This document shows positions 26,201 through 33,845 of a stretch of 64,000 nucleotides of DNA, one piece after another. The stretch is from contig NZ_CP065521.1 of the NCBI RefSeq assembly GCF_018986735.1, forward strand, positions 2,294,001 to 2,358,000. Direction: 5' to 3'. This DNA is from Schaalia sp. 19OD2882 (GTDB taxonomy: Bacteria; Actinomycetota; Actinomycetes; Actinomycetales; Actinomycetaceae). Position 1 is the first letter of the stretch, and each line of letters begins with the position of its first letter. A program made the position numbers and the translations under genes. The notes under the pieces are model-generated. The model was not told the origin of the DNA. It made no database searches and was given only the letters and a program-made list of their open reading frames with translations.

Positions 26201-29200
26201 GGCTTCCCCGTGGTCGACATGGAACGCCTGTCCGTGTCCGCCTACGACCTGCTGGCCGGCGCGGCGGGCGTGGGTACGACGACGGTGAACGGTGACCGCA
26301 TCGAACGCATGCCCGCCGTGACCCCGGATGAGGGTTTCGGCACCGTCAGCGACCATTTCACCTTGTCGGCGGATCTGGGCCGCGCCCACGGTGCGGTCAC
26401 GGGCGGGGCCCTGCGGGCAGAACTCACCGACCTGGTCCCCGACGCCCTGGTGGGCCCGTGCTGGCCCGCCATCTACACGGCTCTGGGCACTGCCGTCCAC
26501 GACGGGGTGCCCGTCATCGAGGGCCTGGTCAACGCCGTCCACCTGGACCACACGGTCGTCTTGCATTCGGCCCTTCCGGCGCCCGGCACCCGCGTGGACG
26601 TCGTCTCCCGCTGCGCGGAGCTGTCGGAGTCCTCGGCAGGACGCGTCGTGCGCGTCGAACTGCGGTTGACCGTGGATGGTGTCCCCTTCGCGGACCTCAC
26701 GGAGCGTTTCGCGATCCGCGGCCGCGTGGCCTCCACCCAGCCGCCCTCGGCGGCCCCCGACCACGCCCTCGGCGTGGACCTTGCCGACACGACCCGCAGC
26801 TTCGTGCGCCGCGCCCTGGTCAAGGCTCCGGCCGACATGACGGCCTTCGCCAACGTGTCGGGTGACTTCAACCCGATCCACACCTCGGCTGCGGCGGCCG
26901 GCCTGTCGGGACTGCATGCGCCGCTGGTGCACGGCATGTGGCTGTCGGCCACCGCGCAGCACGTCATCGAGGCGGAGTCGATCTCCGGCGTGGACGCGCA
27001 GGCGGCGCTGGGCATCATTCGCGGTACCCGCACCCCGGCCTTGGAGATCATCGGCTGGTCCTACCAGATGCACGGCATGGTCGACCTGTCCGACGAGGTC
27101 GAGATCACCGTCGAGCGCGTGGGGCGCAGCGGCGGCTTGCTTGCCCTGGAGGCCACCTGCCGTGTCAAGGGCGAGGTCGTGTCCATCGGCAAGGCGCTGG
27201 TGCGCGCTCCGGTCACCGCCTACGTCTACCCCGGTCAGGGGATCCAGCGTCAGGGCATGGGCATGGAGGACATGTCGCCCGTCATGCGTGAGGTGTGGCG
27301 CCGCGCCGACACCCACACCCGCGAACACCTGGGCTTCTCCATCGAGGCCATCGTGCGTGACAACCCGACCGAATTGCACATTGGTGACGAGGTCCTGCGC
27401 CACCCGGACGGGGTCCTGAACCTCACTCAGTTCACGCAGGTCGCGTTGGCCACGCTGGCCTACGCGCAGACCGAGGACCTCAGGGCGCGAGGCGCCTTCG
27501 TGGACGCTTCGATCTACGCCGGACACTCGCTGGGCGAGTACAACGCGTTGGCTTCCTGCGCGCGCATCTTCCCGCTGGAGAAGGTCCTGGAGATCGTCTA
27601 CCAGCGCGGCTCCGCCATGCACCACCTGGTCGAGCGCGACGAGTTGGGGCAGTCGAACTACCGTCTCGGGGCGCTTCGTCCCAACCAATTCGGTGTCGGT
27701 GACCAGGGCGTGCGCGAGTACGTGGCGGGCGTGGCCGAGCAGTGCGGCGAGTTCCTGCAGATCGTCAACTTCAACCTGGCGGACACCCAGTACGCGGTGG
27801 CGGGAACCATCGCGGGCCTGGAGGCGCTGGGCGCCGACGCCGCCCGCCGCGCCGCCGCCTTCGGAGGCAAGCGGCCGTTCATGCTGATCCCCGGTATTGA
27901 CGTGCCCTTCCACAGCTCGCGCCTGCACGCGGGTGTGGCACCCTTCCGCACCAGGCTGGAGGCGATGATCCCCGCCGACCTGGACCTGGAGGTCCTGGTG
28001 GGCCGCTATGTGCCGAACCTGGTGGCACGCCCCTTCGAGGTGAGCGAGGACTTCGCCCGCTCCATCCTGGAGGTCGTCCCCTCCGAAGCCGTCCAGGGTC
28101 TGGTGGAGGACTGGGCCAAGGCGTCCGCGAACCCGGCCGCCACCGGCCGGACGCTCCTCATCGAGTTGCTCGCCTGGCAGTTCGCCTCGCCCGTGCGTTG
28201 GATCGAGACCCAGGACCTGCTCTTCTCCGACCGTGAGCAGGGCGGCTTGGGCGTGGAGCGCCTGGTCGAGGTGGGTCTGGGCACGGCACCGACGCTGGCG
28301 AACCTGGCCGAGAAGACGCTGCGGATGCCGCGTCACCGTGGCCGCGTGGTCGAGGTGTTCAACAGTGAGCGTGACGCGGCCCGAGTGCGCGCCGAGGACG
28401 TCGTCCAGGCACCCGTGGACGAGGTCGCTTCCCCTGTGGCCGAGCCGGTCGCCACCGAGGCTCCCGCCGAGGCGACCCCTGCCTCATCCGCCCCCGCAGC
28501 CCCGGCGCCCGCCGCCCCGACTCCCGCGGCTGCCCCCGCCGCCGGTGCACTGTCCGGCGCGGAGGTTCCCGACAAGCCGCTGCGCGCCTCCGAGGCCGTG
28601 CGGATCCTGTTGGCCCACGCCAACAAGCTGCGTCCCGAGCAGGTGGAGGACGGCGACACCGTCGACTCCCTGACAAATGGTGTGTCTTCCAAGCGCAACC
28701 AGCTGCTCATGGACATGGCGGCCGAATTGTCCGTGCCGACCATTGAAGGCGCGGCCGAGGCGACCATCGGCGCCCTGATGCCGACCATCGACTCGGCGGC
28801 CGGCAACTACAAGCCCTTCGGCCCGGTCCTGGGTGAGGCCATCACCGCCCGCCTGCGCAAGCTGCTGGGCAGTGCGGGCCTTGCCCCCACGCATGTCGCC
28901 AGCCGGGTGACGGGCGCGTGGGGTCTTGGCCAGGGCTGGGCGGACCGTGTGGCAGCAGAGGTGCTGCTGGGCACCCGCGACGGGGACTCGGTTCGCGGAG
29001 GCGCCTTGGGCACCTTGCCCGCATCGATTGCCTCGGCAAGCGATGCCGACGCCCTGGTGGACGCCGCCGTCCAGGCCGTGGCTGCGCGGGCCGGCGTGTC
29101 CGTGGCCCTGCCCGGTGCGGGCGGCGGCGAGGGCGCAGGGGTTGTCGACTCGGCGGCCCTGAACGCCCTGACCGAGCAGATCCTCGGCAAGGACGGTCTG

Positions 29201-32200
29201 CTGGCCACCCAGGCCCGCGAATTGCTCGAGCGTCTCGGTGTGGACCTGCGTCCCAGCGTGGTCGCAGGTGAGGACCTGTCCGCCTTGGCAGAGGCAGTGG
29301 AGGCGGAACTGGGTCCGAAGTGGGTGGACTCGGTGGCCCCGGCCTTTGCGCCCGAACGCGCTGTCCTGCTGGATGACCGGTGGGCGAGCGCCCGCGAGGA
29401 CCTGGCCCGCCTGGTCTCCGGCCAGTTGTCGGTGGGCGAGTTGCGCGTGGACGGCTTCCGTGGGGCCGGCCAGAACCTGGCCGACCTCGCCACCTGGTAC
29501 GAGGCCCGCACCGAGGGCGAGGTCCGCGAGTTCCTCACCCAGGTGCGCCGGGCCGCTCTGGCGCAGGTCGGCGGCGAGTTCTCCACCGATGTTGCTCTGG
29601 TCACCGGTGCCGCCCCGAATTCGATCGCGGCCGCCGTCGTGGCGCGTCTGCTCGAAGGCGGAGCCACTGTGGTCATGACCTCCTCGCGGGTGGACGACCG
29701 CCGTCTGGCCTTCGCCAAGGAGCTCTACCGCCGCCACGGTTCCGTGGACTCCGCCCTGTGGCTGGTTCCGGCGAACATGGCGAGTTTCCGCGACGTGGAT
29801 GCTCTGGTCGCCTGGATCGGCGCGGAACAGACCGAGACCGCGGGGGCCACGACCACCGTGGTCAAGCCCGCGCTGCTGCCCACCCTGTTCTTCCCCTTCG
29901 CGGCGCCCTCGGTGCACGGCTTCCTGGGTTCCGAGCCGCATGCCGCCCTCGCCCAGGAGCGTCTGCTGTTGTGGAGCGTGGAGCGCGCCATCGACCGCCT
30001 GGCGTCCCTGGACGTGTCCACGGCCGTGGGGCACCGCGTGCACGTGGTCCTGCCGGGTTCACCCAACCGCGGCATCTTCGGCGGTGACGGCGCCTACGCG
30101 GAGGCCAAGGCCGCCTTCGACACGATCGTCAACAAGTGGTCGACCGAGCGCGGCTGGCCCGAGCGGGTCACCCTGGCCCACCCGCGCATCGGCTGGGTCA
30201 AGGGCACTTCCCTCATGGGCGGCAACGACATCCTGGTCCCTGCCGCCGAAGCCGCAGGCGTCCACGTGTTCACTGCCGAGGAGGTGGCCACTTCCTTGGT
30301 GGACCTGGCCAGCCGTGACACGCGGGCCCGCGCTGCCCAGGCTCCTGTGGACGCGGATCTGACGGGTGGTTTGGCGGAGGCCGGACTGGACCTGCCCGCA
30401 CTGGCCGCCGCCGAACGCGAGCGCGCCCGCGCCCAGGGGGAGTCGACCTCGTCCGAAGAGGCTGTGGCCACCGTCGCCGCCCTGCCGAACCTCGTCCGCC
30501 CGGCCCTGGCCGAACGACTCGACTGGGGTCAGGTGACCACGGCGCTGGACGACCAGGTGGTCATCGTCGGCATCGGCGAGGTCTCCGCCTGGGGATCGGG
30601 CCGTACCCGCAACCAGGCCGAATTGGCCGATGGCACCATCGACCTGACTGCCGCGGGCGTCCTGGAGCTGGCGTGGATGACGGGTCTGGTGCGTTGGGCG
30701 GACTCTCCCGCCGCAGGCTGGGTCGACGCCGAAGGCAACCCGGTGGCCGAGGCCGACGTCTACGACCGCTTCCGTGACCAGGTCATCGCCCGGGCCGGCA
30801 TCCGCCACCTGAGTGACGATGCCGCCATTGTCGAGGCCGGCTCCGACGACGTGGCCACCGTCTACCTGGGCTCCGACCAGGTGTTCGCGGCCCTGAACCG
30901 CCAGGACGCCCAGGCCTATGTGAAGGCCGATCCCACGCACACCGAGACCTGGTTCGACCAGGAGCGGGGCGAGTGGATGGTGCGCAAGAGTGCCGGCTCA
31001 GCGGTGCGCGTGCCGCGACGGGCGACTCTGACCCGCACGGTCGGCGGGCAGATGCCCGACGACTTCGACCCGGCCAAGTGGGGCATTCCCGCCTCGATGC
31101 TGGAGGCCTTGGACCCGATCGCCGTGTGGAACCTGGTGACCGCCGTCGACGCCTTCATCTCCTCCGGTTTCACCCCGGCGGAGCTGCTGCGCGCCGTTCA
31201 CCCGGCCGACGTGTCCTCCACGCAGGGCACAGGCATCGGCGGCATGGAGTCGCTGCGCAAGGTCTTCCTGGACCGCTTCCTGGGTGAGGACCGCCCGCAG
31301 GACATCCTGCAGGAGGCACTGCCCAACGTGGTCGCCGCGCACACCATGCAGGCCTACGTGGGCGGCTACGGGCAGATGATCCATCCGGTGGGCGCGTGCG
31401 CCACGGCCGCGATCTCCATCGAAGAGGGTGTGGACAAGATCCTGCTGGGCAAGTCGGACTTCGTCGTGGCCGGCGGCATCGACGACATCTCGGTGGAGTC
31501 CCTGACGGGATTCGGTGACATGAATGCCACCGCCGAAACGGCGGCCTTGCTGCGCCGAGGGATCTCCGAGCGTCACATCAGTCGTGCGGGCGACCGCAGG
31601 CGTGCGGGCTTCCTCGAGGCCGAGGGCGGCGGCACCGTGCTGCTGACCCGAGGCAGTGTGGCCGCCGACCTGGGTCTGCCGGTCCTCGGCGTGGTCGCCT
31701 ACGTGCGTTCCTTCGCCGACGGCGCGCACACCTCCATCCCGGCCCCCGGCCTGGGGGCGATGGCCGCCGGGCGTGCGGGCACGTCCTCGCAGTACGCGAG
31801 GGCGTTGAAGGGCCTGGGCCTGGGCGTCGACGACGTCTCGGTGGTCTCCAAGCACGACACCTCCACTCGCGCCAACGACCCGAACGAGGCGGAGCTGCAT
31901 GCGACCCTGTGCCGCGCCCTGGGCCGTACGCCGGGCGCTCCGCTGCACGTCATCAGCCAGAAGACGGTGACGGGCCACGCCAAGGGTGGTGCCGCACTGT
32001 TCCAGACGGCGGGTCTGATCGAGATCTTCCGCGACCAGGTGATCCCAGGCAACCGCGCCCTGGACTGCCTGGACCCGGAGATGAAGCCCTTCGCTCCCCT
32101 CGTGTGGCTGCGTCGTCCCCTGGACGTGTCGGCCACCCCCGTCAAGGCGGGCGTGCTCACCTCGCTGGGCTTCGGCCACGTCTCGGCCCTGGTGGCCCTG

Positions 32201-32458
32201 GCGCACCCGACGGCCTTCGAGGTGGCTCTGGCCTCCGAGAGGGGCCAGGAGGCCGCAGCTGCGTGGCGTGAGCGCGCCACCGCGCGTCTTGCCGCGGGCC
32301 GTGGCCGCTTCGAGCGGGCGATGCTCGGCCATGACACGCTCTTCGAGCCGGTCGAGGGTCGTCGCCTGCCCGGCGGCGGCAAGGCCCACGACACGGAGGT
32401 GTCGATGCTGCTCGACCCGGCCTCGCGTCTGGGCGAGGGCGGGGTCTACTCCGCATGA
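23300..32458 (+). CDS. fas: type I fatty acid synthase
   Basis: 3052-residue multienzyme that makes long-chain acyl-CoA from acetyl- and malonyl-CoA. Domain order follows the mycobacterial/corynebacterial FAS-I: acetyltransferase with GHSQG (S123); enoyl reductase from about 390 (ILPGMTPTTVWPEIVAAAANAG); MaoC-type dehydratase near 1190 (DFNPIHTSAAAAGL); malonyl/palmitoyl transferase with GHSLGEY near 1410; a Pro/Ala hinge near 1705-1750; acyl carrier region with GVSSKRNQ (serine 1796/1797); ketoreductase from about 2095 (ALVTGAAPNSIAAAVV); ketosynthase with catalytic C2700 in GACATAAIS and the histidines in SKHDTST and TGHAKGGAA. No domain is missing or broken. Ends with an ATGA overlap into acpS. 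Confidence 0.97.
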   Translation: MTSFLTTLTDDFALVLGGQGSAWRAVLDSCLALPTQGERLRAVYHAARARVAPIALDLLTHAPGASERLDALMAGGSTDEDIDTAPSVSGAGIALAQYGALLDLEGTGLDLRSTRPMTVLGHSQGVLGVALTAAHIAEDEDGIVQVLALAGIIGAAAQHVTFRSGGQARSGATPMLSVRGVPSDLLDSALAQCEGVNVAVVNGRTAQVLSGTPADLEAARRLIRARVEAYNTELDSHVHGGSPVEAVFDFLPVDAPFHSPLLADALTLVDQWVARLNEAGKGFDAQLAHDLASQILVEPTDWAAEVASAREQGVTWFLDLGPTPMVGRLTAPLLAGTGAAVVDASTRAARTSLDLPGNEVPRPVSWQSFAPRLVELPDGRTVVDTAFTRLTGKSPIILPGMTPTTVWPEIVAAAANAGNWAEMAGGGQYSEEVFTENRQGLARLLEPGRTAGFNTMFFDRFMWNLQFGVNRIVPKARRAGAPIDAVTIAAGIPELDEAAELLDQLRADGFSFICLKPGTIDQINQCLDIADANPDFQLILQVEDGHSGGHHSWEDLDDLLLATYARIRATPGVVLAVGGGIGTPADAARYVSGRWALAHGRPLMPVDAVLVGTAAMATLEARTSPQVKRLLMETPGVGGDGWVGRGLTEGGMTSGLSHLDADMHEIDNSSSRASKLIHDLGGDLELIRERREELIAALGRTAKPYFGDVEAMTYAEWATRVVDLSFPWADWTWADRVLDLFHRIEARLNQADHGQVPTLFADRAALDDAPAALATLLEAYPQAATTKVAPADAAWFPELCRKHHKPMPFVPVLDTELARWWGTDTLWQAHDSRFDADAVRIIPGPRSVAGIDRIDEPVGDLFARFEAAIVEDLQASDAPVSHVWSRFGNAADMETFLRSVPTIQWAGNLVANPANAMPDATSIVIDEGGVGVLVHCETPWDRLGTDAPHAVREILIPLQVPASCATGGFPVVDMERLSVSAYDLLAGAAGVGTTTVNGDRIERMPAVTPDEGFGTVSDHFTLSADLGRAHGAVTGGALRAELTDLVPDALVGPCWPAIYTALGTAVHDGVPVIEGLVNAVHLDHTVVLHSALPAPGTRVDVVSRCAELSESSAGRVVRVELRLTVDGVPFADLTERFAIRGRVASTQPPSAAPDHALGVDLADTTRSFVRRALVKAPADMTAFANVSGDFNPIHTSAAAAGLSGLHAPLVHGMWLSATAQHVIEAESISGVDAQAALGIIRGTRTPALEIIGWSYQMHGMVDLSDEVEITVERVGRSGGLLALEATCRVKGEVVSIGKALVRAPVTAYVYPGQGIQRQGMGMEDMSPVMREVWRRADTHTREHLGFSIEAIVRDNPTELHIGDEVLRHPDGVLNLTQFTQVALATLAYAQTEDLRARGAFVDASIYAGHSLGEYNALASCARIFPLEKVLEIVYQRGSAMHHLVERDELGQSNYRLGALRPNQFGVGDQGVREYVAGVAEQCGEFLQIVNFNLADTQYAVAGTIAGLEALGADAARRAAAFGGKRPFMLIPGIDVPFHSSRLHAGVAPFRTRLEAMIPADLDLEVLVGRYVPNLVARPFEVSEDFARSILEVVPSEAVQGLVEDWAKASANPAATGRTLLIELLAWQFASPVRWIETQDLLFSDREQGGLGVERLVEVGLGTAPTLANLAEKTLRMPRHRGRVVEVFNSERDAARVRAEDVVQAPVDEVASPVAEPVATEAPAEATPASSAPAAPAPAAPTPAAAPAAGALSGAEVPDKPLRASEAVRILLAHANKLRPEQVEDGDTVDSLTNGVSSKRNQLLMDMAAELSVPTIEGAAEATIGALMPTIDSAAGNYKPFGPVLGEAITARLRKLLGSAGLAPTHVASRVTGAWGLGQGWADRVAAEVLLGTRDGDSVRGGALGTLPASIASASDADALVDAAVQAVAARAGVSVALPGAGGGEGAGVVDSAALNALTEQILGKDGLLATQARELLERLGVDLRPSVVAGEDLSALAEAVEAELGPKWVDSVAPAFAPERAVLLDDRWASAREDLARLVSGQLSVGELRVDGFRGAGQNLADLATWYEARTEGEVREFLTQVRRAALAQVGGEFSTDVALVTGAAPNSIAAAVVARLLEGGATVVMTSSRVDDRRLAFAKELYRRHGSVDSALWLVPANMASFRDVDALVAWIGAEQTETAGATTTVVKPALLPTLFFPFAAPSVHGFLGSEPHAALAQERLLLWSVERAIDRLASLDVSTAVGHRVHVVLPGSPNRGIFGGDGAYAEAKAAFDTIVNKWSTERGWPERVTLAHPRIGWVKGTSLMGGNDILVPAAEAAGVHVFTAEEVATSLVDLASRDTRARAAQAPVDADLTGGLAEAGLDLPALAAAERERARAQGESTSSEEAVATVAALPNLVRPALAERLDWGQVTTALDDQVVIVGIGEVSAWGSGRTRNQAELADGTIDLTAAGVLELAWMTGLVRWADSPAAGWVDAEGNPVAEADVYDRFRDQVIARAGIRHLSDDAAIVEAGSDDVATVYLGSDQVFAALNRQDAQAYVKADPTHTETWFDQERGEWMVRKSAGSAVRVPRRATLTRTVGGQMPDDFDPAKWGIPASMLEALDPIAVWNLVTAVDAFISSGFTPAELLRAVHPADVSSTQGTGIGGMESLRKVFLDRFLGEDRPQDILQEALPNVVAAHTMQAYVGGYGQMIHPVGACATAAISIEEGVDKILLGKSDFVVAGGIDDISVESLTGFGDMNATAETAALLRRGISERHISRAGDRRRAGFLEAEGGGTVLLTRGSVAADLGLPVLGVVAYVRSFADGAHTSIPAPGLGAMAAGRAGTSSQYARALKGLGLGVDDVSVVSKHDTSTRANDPNEAELHATLCRALGRTPGAPLHVISQKTVTGHAKGGAALFQTAGLIEIFRDQVIPGNRALDCLDPEMKPFAPLVWLRRPLDVSATPVKAGVLTSLGFGHVSALVALAHPTAFEVALASERGQEAAAAWRERATARLAAGRGRFERAMLGHDTLFEPVEGRRLPGGGKAHDTEVSMLLDPASRLGEGGVYSA

Positions 32459-32928
32459 GCGCATGGGTGGGCCGGGCCGGCCTGCTGGTCGGCATGGGAA
32501 CGGGCATCGACCTGGTCGACGTCCCCGCCTTCGCCGAGCAGCTGGCCGTGCCCGGTTCCACCTTCGCCCGTGTCTTCACCGACCGCGAGTGGTCCCACGC
32601 CCACCGTCACGAGTCCGCGGCGGCTTCGTTGGCGGTGCGGTGGGCGGCCAAGGAAGCCGCTGTCAAAGCGTGGTCGACCCTGGTGTTCGGGCAGGCGCCG
32701 GCCGTGCCCGAAGCCGAGCTGGACTGGGCTCATGTCGAAGTCGTCCACGACGCGTGGAACCGTCCGGACCTGCGCTTCCACGGGCGGGTGAAGGAAGAGC
32801 TCGATCGCGTGGCACGTCGCTTGGGGGCGCGACTGGAGTGGTCGCTGAGTCTGTCGCACGACGGCGACCGAGCGATCGCCATGGCCACCTGCCTCGCCCT
32901 CGTCCCCCCCGATGGGCGCCCTGGATGA
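32455..32928 (+). CDS. acpS: holo-[acyl carrier protein] synthase
   Basis: 157-residue 4'-phosphopantetheinyl transferase that arms the carrier serine of FAS-I with coenzyme-A-derived phosphopantetheine. Metal-binding motif GTGIDLVDV with the conserved aspartate near residue 22, and the second motif RWAAKEAAVKAW carrying the conserved glutamate and lysine. The overlap with fas (ATGA) means both are made together, as in mycobacteria. A preceding stretch of about 12 residues before GTGID is slightly long for the family; a later start is possible. Confidence 0.95.
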   Translation: MSAWVGRAGLLVGMGTGIDLVDVPAFAEQLAVPGSTFARVFTDREWSHAHRHESAAASLAVRWAAKEAAVKAWSTLVFGQAPAVPEAELDWAHVEVVHDAWNRPDLRFHGRVKEELDRVARRLGARLEWSLSLSHDGDRAIAMATCLALVPPDGRPG

Positions 32929-32997
32929 CGGGGCCTCCCCCGACCCCACACCTGTTCTGCCCTGGCGGGCAAGACCCTCACACGAAAGGACGGACCC

Positions 32998-33615
32998 ATG
33001 TCCGCAACCACCCGAACCCTCGCTCCGGTCCTGGCGGACAGGCTGGTCGGTTCCGCAACCATTGCCAAGGATGTCGCCCTGGTCCTCACCGGAGCCGCCG
33101 TGGTCGGCGCCCTTGCCCAGGTGAGTGTGCCGATGTGGCCCGTGTCGATCACCGGCCAGACCCTCGGCGTCCTGGTGGTGGGGGCGACCCTGGGTGCCAG
33201 GCGCGGCGCTTTGTCGATGCTGTCCTACATGGGCCTGGGCCTGGCGGGCGTGCCCTGGTTCGCGGACTTCACGGGCGGGCCGCACACGATCCTCAAACCC
33301 TCTTTCGGTTTCATCGTCGGTTTCGTGGCCGCCGCGTGGGTGATCGGTGCCCTGGCCGAGCGCCGCTGGGACCGCAGCACCTGGACATCACTGGCGGCCT
33401 TCGGCATCGCCACCGCCATCCCCTTCGCGGTGGGAGTGCCGTGGATGTGGGCCATTCTCCACTTCCTCATGGGCAGGACCATGGGGCTGGCCGCAACCTT
33501 GCAGGCCGGTCTGGTCCCCTTCATCCCCGGGGGTGTCATCAAGGGCCTGTTGGGCTTCGCGATCGTCACCGGAGCGTGGCGTCTGCTCGACGGGATGGGC
33601 CGCCGCAGCCTCTGA
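32998..33615 (+). CDS. bioY: biotin transporter BioY (ECF S component)
   Basis: 205-residue membrane protein that binds and imports biotin. Six hydrophobic segments. Family motifs seen: VPMWPVSITGQTLGVLVVG, ARRGALSMLSYMGLGLAGVPWF, and FIVGFVAAAWVIG. It completes the operon: biotin is imported here, attached by BirA and used by AccA. No bioMN genes accompany it, so it works alone or with ECF T/A proteins such as those at 3032-5394 (inference). Ribosome site GAAAGGA before the ATG at 32998. The cell probably depends at least partly on external biotin. Confidence 0.94.
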   Translation: MSATTRTLAPVLADRLVGSATIAKDVALVLTGAAVVGALAQVSVPMWPVSITGQTLGVLVVGATLGARRGALSMLSYMGLGLAGVPWFADFTGGPHTILKPSFGFIVGFVAAAWVIGALAERRWDRSTWTSLAAFGIATAIPFAVGVPWMWAILHFLMGRTMGLAATLQAGLVPFIPGGVIKGLLGFAIVTGAWRLLDGMGRRSL

Positions 33616-33796
33616 CCCGCCCCTGTGGACAGGTGTACGACAACTGGGAACAGTTCTTGGCATCACACTGGTCAAGTCTTGGAACGAGAGGGAAATCCTC
33701 TCCTCGGCGCTTCGGCGAACCGTTTCAGCGCCCGCCGGCGGCCGCAGCGGGACTGTTCACACCCTGAACCGATCCGTACGCTCGAATGTGGCCTGA

Positions 33797-33812
33797 CCTC
33801 CGCGATCCGGAG
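33797..33812 (+). terminator. possible weak hairpin upstream of the protease gene
   Basis: CCTCCG / CGGAGG, 6-bp stem with a short loop, about 180 bases after bioY and 34 before the next start. Too short to be a confident terminator; it could be a 5' leader hairpin of the following gene. The rest of the 33616-33845 gap shows no gene. Confidence 0.25.
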
Positions 33813-33845
33813 GCTGCCACGATCCCACATGCGGAAGGACAACCT

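Noticed and set aside
23807..28336. 1509-codon open frame on the minus strand opposite fas
   Set aside because: Shadow of a GC-rich gene; low-complexity Gly/His/Arg/Gln translation with no domain, while the plus strand encodes an intact FAS-I.
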